From Amoebophrya sp. AT5.2 (taxonomy: Eukaryota; Sar; Dinophyceae; Syndiniales; Amoebophryaceae): DNA of 13,972 nucleotides. The first letter of the stretch is position 1, and every line of letters starts with the position of its first letter. The stretch is taken from NCBI GenBank assembly GCA_005223375.1, contig RXOD01005455.1, positions 1-13,972 on the forward strand, read 5' to 3'. The notes beneath the pieces were generated by a model. The model searched no databases, was not told the origin of the DNA, and saw only the letters and a program-made list of their open reading frames with translations. Both the position numbers and the translations under genes were made by a program. Positions 8,301 through 13,972 of the stretch are shown here, one piece after another.

Positions 8301-10067
8301 TTTGCGCAACAAACTCCTGCTGCATTGGTCCGCCGCCGAACTGTATGAAACGTCCAATTACGAAGTAGGGAACTACGAAGTAAAGGGAGGCGGGTCTCTA
8401 GGGAGGTGGCGAAACATAGCACGCGTTCTGACCGTCAGAGATGCCTCAGGCATAATGGGGGCGGTGGCTCTCTTCTCGCTCCCGGCGCCCTTCGATTGCG
8501 AGACGAGTCATTGTCATGAGGGTGAGGGAGAAATAGTCCCTACTGCGTGACTGCTACTTTCTTAATGTTTCTTGGCTTTTTTCCCTTCACTGAAGCCCCT
8601 CCTTGAGGCACCAAATCAGACATCGGTTTTCACTTCGTACCTTGGTCACTTCGCAGTTGGACGCTTCATAAACTGGACAAGACGCTCGGAGACATCTCCG
8701 AAAAGTTACGGAACCGGGGCAACGCGACCGCCTTCTTCTTCGAGCAGGGCGCGGTGGTCTCTAACGAAAAGTTCCCTGGGCCGCCGTTTGGCTCCGCTTC
8801 CACCCGAGCGAACGCCGGCCGCGGGTTTCGCGGCGGCGCAACCGCACTGGCGGGGAACAAGGCACTCAGCGCGTTCGGGTCACTAGGAGGCGCGGCTAGC
8901 AATGTTAAAGGCCCAGCCTCGACTACTGCCTTCGGAGGAGGTGCGGCTAAAGCTAAGAGCCCAACTCATGGCTCTGCCGCCGATCCTTCGAAAAGCAATG
9001 ATCCCGACTGGATCGATACCATTCTGTACTCGTCTTCCTGCACCAAATCCAGCGTCTACGAGAACGTCCCCCGGAAGGAGCTGAACAGTAGGATTGCTGG
9101 CATTGAACTCGATCCGACGGAGAACTTTCTGAACCGGCTCGCGGTGGTGAAGAAAAAGCTCGACGACGTCGGGAACGACTTGTCTGCGCAGCCGCCGCCG
9201 GCCGTGCCGCTGGACCCCTTCTACCACTTCAGCCGTCTGTTCGCGGTCTGGTTCTCCGAAAACAAGGAGCGGTTCGAGTTCAGATCGCCTTCCGCGAAGA
9301 CACCGGCTGGCTCCACTTCAAGAGGTGGAGCAGGTGGTGCGAATGCGACTCGTGGCGAGTCCGTGTTCGTGGAGCGCACGCCGGAGCAGATCCTTGCGGG
9401 CTTGGGGGTGCCGAAGCGGGCGGAGCTCAGTCTGGAGCACGCGCTCAAGGACGACGATTTACAGAAGAACGAGGCTACAGTTAGGGAGGGGAACAAGAAC
9501 CCATTTTCCTGGACATCGCTGTGGGGGTGGAACCTTTTTGTATGACGTACCCGTTCCTTGTTTTTAGTCGGTCCCGTTCTCGTATGATGAATGTGGCGTG
9601 GTGCGGCTTGGTGTACTCACTTGGATTTCGTCTTATTTGGTCATCGTCTTGTATTTCTTTGGTCTCCAACTCCATCCCATTTAGGCGAGTCGTCTACCCG
9701 CCAGAAATGCCGGCAAAAGTGGGGCTGTGAGCCCTCTACTACAGGGTCCACCGAAGGGCACCACAAGGACGACGCGGCGGTGAAACTGGCGGCCTCCTCG
9801 CAAAAACCCCTATCCATCGACGCACGACCGAACGCGGTCTTCGAATACCACCGCGCCTGGTTCGCGAAAGTTTTCTCAGTATCACGGGTGGCTGCTGGGG
9901 CGGGAGGTGGACCACGTGGAGCAGGGGCGCGGGGAGCGACGACGTCTGGAGGTGGCCATGACGGCGCGCTGCGCGATTTGGTGGCGGTGGAAGGGCATTT
10001 AGGTGGTGAGTCGGGGGGGGACAAGGAGGGGAAGAAACGGTCCAAGTGGGCGCCGAAAAAAGAATAG
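5349..10067 (+). CDS. Six-exon protein resembling the stand-alone MgsA/RarA C-terminal helical domain, with large insertions
   Basis: Proposed exons are 5349-5524, 5805-6565, 7036-7217, 7747-8343, 8676-9480 and 9745-10067, totalling 947 residues with frame kept at every join. The blocks, in order, are LQKAVRRG (residues 39-46), a helix ending in VEDVG (76-80), AAVYLAKLPKTR (about 124-135), DKHTRRG (539-545) and FFFEQG (592-597). From memory these follow the order of stand-alone proteins in phages and large DNA viruses that match the C-terminal domain of MgsA/RarA/WRNIP1 replication-associated AAA+ proteins. No Walker A or B motif is present, so ATPase activity is not expected. The family members I recall are a few hundred residues; here Ala/Gly/Ser-rich and acidic insertions separate the blocks, and the C terminus is Gly-rich then Lys-rich. 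A nuclear or DNA-associated role is inference only. Alternative GT-AG joins exist for several introns. A split into two genes is unlikely because DKHTRRG and FFFEQG fall in adjacent exons. Confidence 0.6.
5525..5804 (+). mobile_element. Introner-like intron 1 of the MgsA-like gene (direct repeat ATGCA)
   Basis: ATGCA occurs at 5520-5524 and 5800-5804 in the same codon phase. Removing one copy plus the 275-nt interior joins GEM to QYSRLGATAMHR. Neither edge is GT or AG. Near the ends, ACATTTCG at 5547-5554 is inverted at 5774-5781, and CCGAA at 5542-5546 is inverted at 5790-5794, at nearly matching distances from the edges. A GT-AG alternative (donor at 5590, acceptor ending 5805) would leave about 20 extra residues in the conserved block. 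Confidence 0.6.
6691..6707. repeat. Hairpin CCGGCGC-GAA-GCGCCGG
   Basis: Perfect 7-bp inverted repeat with a GAA triloop, inside intron 2 of the MgsA-like gene. Its centre is GCGAAGC, known as an exceptionally stable DNA mini-hairpin. Confidence 0.8.
6701..6765. repeat. Tandem pair of 30-nt repeats in an intron
   Basis: Both copies (6701-6730 and 6736-6765) begin GCGCCGGGTGG and end GATGCGCCAT, with a scrambled 9-nt middle and a 5-nt spacer. The first copy overlaps the right arm of the hairpin at 6691-6707. Confidence 0.8.
7218..7746 (+). mobile_element. Composite intron 3 of the MgsA-like gene, several copies of one end motif
   Basis: The exons on both sides are clear, but two joins fit. 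GT-AG uses the donor at 7217 and the acceptor ending 7730, giving LLFTTWSYHTTRW. A short direct repeat ACG (7215-7217 and 7744-7746) gives LLFTTTRWPW. The right end, GTAGGACCAGCTATGGTAAG when reverse-complemented, resembles the left end, which has GTAGGA, GACCAG and GGTAAG in order. The same motif recurs inside at 7379-7397 (inverted) and, loosely, near 7252-7266 and 7416-7427. The intron therefore looks like nested or rearranged copies of one element. It contains a broken copy of the following exon start. Confidence 0.5.
7369..7459 (+). pseudogene. Broken duplicate of the acceptor and exon start found at 7712-7790
   Basis: The first 32 nt (7369-7400) are identical to 7712-7743, spanning intron end and exon start. 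After a diverged middle, which is 12 nt longer in this copy, the two copies match again through ATCGTSTCCACSGCGAAGCG and GGACGG. Both encode IVSTAKRDG in the same frame relative to the shared acceptor. This copy has in-frame stops TAA at 7404-7406 and TAG at 7425-7427, so it cannot replace the downstream exon. It is most likely a relic of tandem duplication within the intron. Confidence 0.7.
8344..8675 (+). mobile_element. Introner-like intron 4 of the MgsA-like gene (direct repeat AACTG, long inverted repeats)
   Basis: AACTG lies at 8339-8343 and 8671-8675 in the same codon phase. Immediately inside, the left end (8344-8389) and the reverse complement of the right end (8626-8670) both start TATGAARCGTCCAAY; they agree at 20 of the first 23 positions, all three differences being transitions, and both repeat a CGAAGT block about 20 nt further in. 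This is the anatomy of a DNA transposon with its target-site duplication. Removal joins WSAAEL to DKTLGDISEKL. A GT-AG alternative (donor 8343, acceptor ending 8656) is also in frame but would leave five residues of the inverted repeat in the protein. Confidence 0.8.
9481..9744 (+). mobile_element. Introner-like intron 5 of the MgsA-like gene (direct repeat CTACAG)
   Basis: CTACAG lies at 9475-9480 and 9739-9744 in the same codon phase; removal joins LQKNEAT to GSTEGHHKDD. The left end (9481-9515) and the reverse complement of the right end (9703-9738) share a start like TAGGG or TAGAGGG and a later block CCCA-TTTT-CC-GG-CAT, a weaker inverted repeat. A GT-AG alternative (donor 9540, acceptor ending 9704) would add about 33 residues of poor codon bias. 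Confidence 0.55.
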
Positions 10068-10577
10068 TTTTTTTTGATCGACCCCGACCCCTAAAAAACC
10101 TGACGACACCGATGCTGATCCATCGGGTCTCGACCTGTTGTGGCTCGTCTTCTGTTGTTGCTGTGGTGTACCTGTACAGCACGCCGCATTCTTTTACAGC
10201 CACGGCCACGTGTCGTGGTGGAGTTGGAAGTAGGAAGTTGCAGAGGCATAACCCACAGAATGCGCCGGGCAAGAGGTCGCTGCTGAAGGCTTCAAAGTGT
10301 ATCGTGTTCTCATTCGCGGAACGGGTACGCAACCGGGAGCGCAGGATCAGGGAGTGCAAGTGCATCTTGTTCTCTTTCCGAACGGGAGCGCAGGATCTGG
10401 GAGTGCGGTCAGGTGCCTGCCGGAGATGAGAGGACCCGATTCACTGTAGAAAGGAGGGTAACGAGCGGCCCGTGCGCGGAGGATAAATTCATCTACAAAA
10501 CCGCACAAAGGCGCCTCGTTCTGGCCTGCTTGTAGTTCTTTTGTTTCGGTTTCGTTTACCCTGAAGAATAAAAATAC
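10068..10577. other. Intergenic region containing an imperfect tandem repeat
   Basis: This 510-nt stretch separates the MgsA-like gene from the next start codon. It has no coding signal that I trust. The only structure seen is the tandem repeat at 10295-10406, listed separately. A short AT-rich stretch with AATAAA lies at about 10566-10571, just before the next ATG; its meaning is unclear. Confidence 0.5.
10295..10406. repeat. Imperfect tandem repeat, units of 63 and 49 nt
   Basis: Unit 1 (10295-10357) and unit 2 (10358-10406) both begin AAGTGYATC-TGTTCTC and end CGGGAGCGCAGGATC followed by GGGAGTGC. Unit 1 carries an extra internal segment around GGAACGGGTACGCAACC. The repeat lies in the presumed promoter side of the following gene. 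Confidence 0.8.
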
Positions 10578-13350
10578 ATGATGCTCGCCCAGAAGTTGCA
10601 GCCTCCTCGCGGCCTCGCGGCCCAGGCGCAGCAGCTGCTTTCTTGCAAGGGTCACACCCACGCCCACTTGCACCGCCAGCATGCTACTGCGACGGCGGCA
10701 AGAAGCGACAGAAGATTTTCGACGGCGTCTCTCCAGCAGCCCGACCACGACTATCTCGACCGTGCTGCAGAAGGTGCATCTACTTCCTCGTCCTCCTCCG
10801 GGTCGCGCAGGAGAGCCCCCCCTGGTGCGGCGCTCGGCGTTCCCACCGACCCCACTCAGACCGGTTATCTCCCCGGTAAGGGAACCCCGCAGAAGATGAA
10901 GCCACCGCTGGAGAAAATTCCGTTCGGCTCCAGTGGAGAGCCCTATCCAGTCCATACGGGGATCGGACTCGCGGGTATGGTGGGACCAGCTGGTAAAACA
11001 AGTGGCCGAATATTAAATAAATGGTAAACAAGGACTCGAGGCATAATTTCCCGGGCGCGAAGGAAAGGGGAAAACTCTAGGATGTAGCAGCCAAAGGCAT
11101 GCGCATGCAGTAAGTATCTTCTTTTCTTCTTGGGGGCCTTATTGCAGGTGTGGGCTTTTACTTACGACCTAGCCGTCGCATTTCTTAGGGCCTTCCGACT
11201 CTTCTACCCCGCCCACACTTTTCATGTCACAATGGGGCATCTCTTGTAGCCGCCCCGCCCCAGAGGACTAGGACTACACGGACACCTCGCTTCGCGCCGG
11301 GCCAGACTCGGAGCGCTAGACCATACTCAGGACCAACCTATGAACCCACCCGTTGCCGAAGAAGAAGAGCTCTCTTACAACCTTACCAGTTCACTAGCTA
11401 CTGTAGCTTACCATGACTGGTCCTCTCGGTTGAAAGCGGACATCATCCAGAACTTTCAGTTCGTAAAAGGACGGGCGCAAAACGGCTACCAGGTCCAACA
11501 GTATCCTAAATCCGCGGGCCAGAACCACGAGCCCGGGATTCCGACGGCCCCCATCCTCCCCGAGGGCGGTGCCAGCGTGCTTTCGTCGCCCTGCTACGAC
11601 CAGGGCATCGGCGGGGGATCTTCTCTATCTTCGGGAGAAAGTGCGGAGGTCGTGAAGGGGGGCGCGGAAGTCCTCCGAGGGCAGCAGCAGAGAACCAGCG
11701 TGGAAAAAATGCTGCCGCCAGGTACAGGAGCTGCAGTGAAGGATCAGATGATAGAGGACGCATCAGATATATATGAATGTACGGCTTGCATTTGTTTAGG
11801 GGGCGCGTGCTGGTGTTTCTGGATCATTTTCCGATCGGCTAGAAGGGAAATGCATGGAAAAGAAAGAGTATCTGGATCATCTGCATTTCAAATGAATCCC
11901 AATGCAGTCGTGAATCCCAACGCGGGGAAGTTTGCCTTGGCTTGGGAGGGCAAGGAGGAGGCGATGGATCCCTACCACGAGTGCTGGACGGTGCACGGCG
12001 GCATGGTGATCGGGGCGGAGCAGTACGAAAAGGCGCAGGCGCTGCAGCTTAACCAGACCGCCGCACGAGGGGCGGAAAACTCCACGGCGCTGCCGGGGTA
12101 CAAGGGAAAGCTGATCGAGGAAGACTTCGAGGTGAGCGGGGTGACAGGAGCGGTCGTCGCGAGAAAATTCAAAGGCATCGAAAGACCGGGCGGAGGAATC
12201 GCGGACGGGCATCCTGAGGTGCTGTTCCTAGGACGTTCTTAAAGTGGAAGTATTCACCTAAATTTGATTTCATTCTACGTTTTCACTTGTTTTCCGTTTC
12301 GGGTGCTGTCGGATCGATCGTCGCCGTATATTAATTTGTCGGTGATGTCGATGTGCAAGCAGCCACTTTGCCACTACACCCGAGGACAGATGAGATGTTT
12401 GATTGTTGAAAACTGTGGGATGTGTTTCATCTTTCAGGTGGCCCCGGGTTGGTTTCAGTTCGAGAATCGGGAGGGGCGGAAGTGGTACCTGCACCCGTGG
12501 AGCGGGCGCACGCAGTGGAAACACCCAGCTTCTGGCGAGATCGACGCGTCTCCGGTCAGTTGGTTCTACAAGCGCCCGGCGGATGATGGGCTCCCGGGCC
12601 GCCCCTGGTTTGCCTACCTGCCGCGGAATCCGGTGGCCACCCTCTCACAAGACCGGGTGCTCGGGCCCATCCGGCAGAAAATGCGGTGGTGGGTATTGCA
12701 CTCTCGATCGGCTTTTTTTCAATCGACCGATTGATTATCGGATGGTCCTGTTCCTGCGCTGGTTCACCTTACAGACCGTCTGAAGGTAAGTACTAAGGTA
12801 AGGCAAGGCGTATCAACAGATTCGGAATCAGATTTCGTTCGTTGTTTTGTTCGTCCACAACAGCAACTCAGCCAGGCGAAGAGCCTGAAAATATCCAGTA
12901 CTACCATTGAGATGGATGCAAATGCATAAAAGCTTTTCACATGGCCACAACTACACACCAACCATCGCTTCGCAGATCTACTCCCACCAAGCTTGGTTTT
13001 TTTACTGCCTGATGCTGGTCGGTCCGATTCGGTGCATGCAGCCCGAGACCTTTGGAAACGGGTACGAGGCCGTAAAAGCTCCGACGCAACGAGAACTCGA
13101 CTGGGGCCGGGGGAGTGCTCTCATCCCCTCCGAGAAGTTCGAGAACTGGGTGTACTCAACTGTGTATGGTCTCCTCGGGTACGACGACTACGCCAAAAGC
13201 CTGGAGACGGACGAAACGAGGCTGCGGAAGTACAGTTTCGATTGCATGGAGGAGTCCTTCTGGTACAAGCATCACATAGACTTCGAGACGGGGAAGGTAA
13301 CAGAACCGCGGAAACGAATGTTCAACTTCGTAAGACTGGAAACCGACTGA
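10578..13350 (+). CDS. Unknown protein with mitochondrial-type leader, WW-like motif and hydrophobic segment (five exons)
   Basis: Proposed exons are 10578-10974, 11440-11737, 11909-12131, 12438-12692 and 12976-13350, giving 515 residues. The first 50 residues are rich in Ala, Gln, His, Arg and Leu with one acidic residue and contain RRFSTA (45-50), like a mitochondrial presequence cleavage site. The fourth exon starts with PGWFQFENREGRKWYLHPW and continues to TQWKHP: the two tryptophans are 22 residues apart (311, 333) with proline three after the second (336), the classic WW-domain spacing. The last exon opens with a hydrophobic run (about 396-411, AWFFYCLMLVG), then a soluble tail rich in aromatic and charged residues, ending at the stop. 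Introns 3 and 4 are GT-AG; introns 1 and 2 look element-derived. I do not recognise the family. A lineage-specific mitochondrial membrane or complex subunit is a guess. Confidence 0.65.
10975..11439 (+). mobile_element. Introner-like intron 1 of the WW-protein gene (direct repeat GCGG)
   Basis: GCGG at 10971-10974 and 11436-11439 is in the same codon phase, joining GIGLA to DIIQNFQFV. GGACCAGCTGGTAA (10983-10996) near the left end is mirrored near the right end by TTACCATGACTGGTCC (11408-11423). The same right-end motif is in intron 3 of the MgsA-like gene, and 11288-11316 matches intron 2 of that gene in inverted orientation. Frame is open from 11250 into the exon, so an earlier exon start, such as the acceptor ending 11330, is possible, but third-position GC rises only after about 11436. 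Confidence 0.5.
11738..11908 (+). mobile_element. Stop-free intron 2 of the WW-protein gene (direct repeat GCAGT)
   Basis: GCAGT at 11733-11737 and 11904-11908 is in the same codon phase and gives a 171-nt element; a GT-AG reading (11722-11907) gives 186 nt. Both lengths are multiples of three and neither contains an in-frame stop. Low third-position GC marks it as non-coding. CAGATGAT near the left end recurs in the reverse complement of the right end, a weak inverted repeat. Confidence 0.5.
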
Positions 13351-13972
13351 GGCGGATGATAGACTTGTCCTCCGACAGACGCTACGGGACAGACGTGCGG
13401 ACTTTTATTTTGTATTGACGAGTATCAGAGAGAGGACAGAGATTGATGAGTATCAGTATGCGCTCTTTGCACCGAGCAGAAAGCCGAAGCATACCACGAC
13501 CTGCATTTTAGTGTCGTGCGAACAAGCACGATTACACAAGTGGCGAACTACAAGCACCAGAGTGATCATCCAGTGTGATTCCCCATCCTTCCTGTGTTCA
13601 TCAAGCCTACCAACGAACTGCTGTGTCTCATGAAGTACAACTTAGGCTTAGCTCCATCCTACGTGACCGTGAGTGCCTGCAGTCGGGTCGGCAAAATTGT
13701 GCCAAGAATGTGATCGGGATTTGCTATTCTCGTGGTTCCCTTCTTCACGTTTTTCACAGGACCCCTGCTCCACTAAAGCGAGCCTGTAGTAACTACGGGT
13801 AGTAGCGCTACTGCAGAATCTTTGAATAAAGAAGATGAAGATTGATTGTGACGCAGAGGCTTGACCAACACCGAACGTAGATAGTGTCCCATGTTACAGC
13901 GCAAGGTAAGACTACTCTCATACTTCCGTGCCAACCTAGTATTGCCTTCGTGCACTATGGGCCTTCGTGCCA
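13351..13972. other. 3' flank with no recognised gene
   Basis: The sequence after the last stop is poorer in GC and shows no exon-like codon bias. An AATAAA occurs at 13823-13828, within a stretch rich in GAAGATGAAG; whether it serves as a polyadenylation signal in this lineage is unknown. Short open frames here look like chance. Confidence 0.5.

Noticed and set aside
9739..10365. Minus-strand frame of 208 codons
   Set aside because: Proline- and arginine-rich antisense of the Gly-rich last exon, running on into a repeat region; no motif.
11340..11435. Coding start at ATG 11340 of a separate gene
   Set aside because: Third-position bias is absent until about 11436, and the segment contains the inverted end motif of the intron.

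Overview
This window looks like nuclear DNA of a eukaryote rich in spliceosomal introns. Four protein-coding genes lie on the + strand, head to tail. Coding segments are GC-rich with strong G/C preference at third codon positions; introns and intergenic DNA are visibly poorer in GC. One-direction gene order, GC-rich exons and many introns that break GT-AG suit an alveolate of the dinoflagellate lineage. From general knowledge, transposon-like 'introner' introns with short direct repeats and terminal inverted repeats are known from the parasitic dinoflagellate Amoebophrya and from some algae, so a syndinian is my best guess. The assignment is inference.

Layout. (1) About 47-1909: 3' part of a soluble fumarate reductase flavoprotein gene, four exons, 5' end outside the window. 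(2) 1910-3534: no recognisable gene. (3) 3535-4837: a SAP18 homologue (splicing/exon-junction and Sin3-associated factor), four exons, all introns canonical GT-AG, with an Arg/Gly-rich N-terminal extension. (4) 5349-10067: a six-exon gene for a protein of about 947 residues whose conserved blocks resemble the helical C-terminal domain of the MgsA/RarA/WRNIP1 family, without any ATPase module and with large low-complexity insertions. (5) 10578-13350: a five-exon gene for a protein of about 515 residues with a mitochondrial-type leader, a WW-like motif and a hydrophobic segment. (6) 13351-13972: nothing recognised.

The main discovery is in the introns. At least four of the five introns of the third gene, and two of the fourth gene, are best explained as precisely inserted mobile elements. 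Each is bounded by a 4-6 nt direct repeat lying in the same codon phase on both sides, so removing one repeat copy plus the element restores the reading frame, and several have imperfect terminal inverted repeats just inside the direct repeats. The clearest is 8344-8670 (repeat AACTG, inverted repeats about 45 nt). Most have GT at or near the left edge but no AG at the right edge. Three introns share subterminal or internal sequences, suggesting one element family. The fumarate reductase and SAP18 introns are instead mostly plain GT-AG. The largest element-type intron (7218-7746) also holds a broken tandem copy of the following exon's start.

The four genes do not form an evident pathway; their neighbourhood is not informative beyond the shared orientation. 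All exon joins are read by eye from phase, conserved motifs and third-position composition; RNA evidence would settle them.
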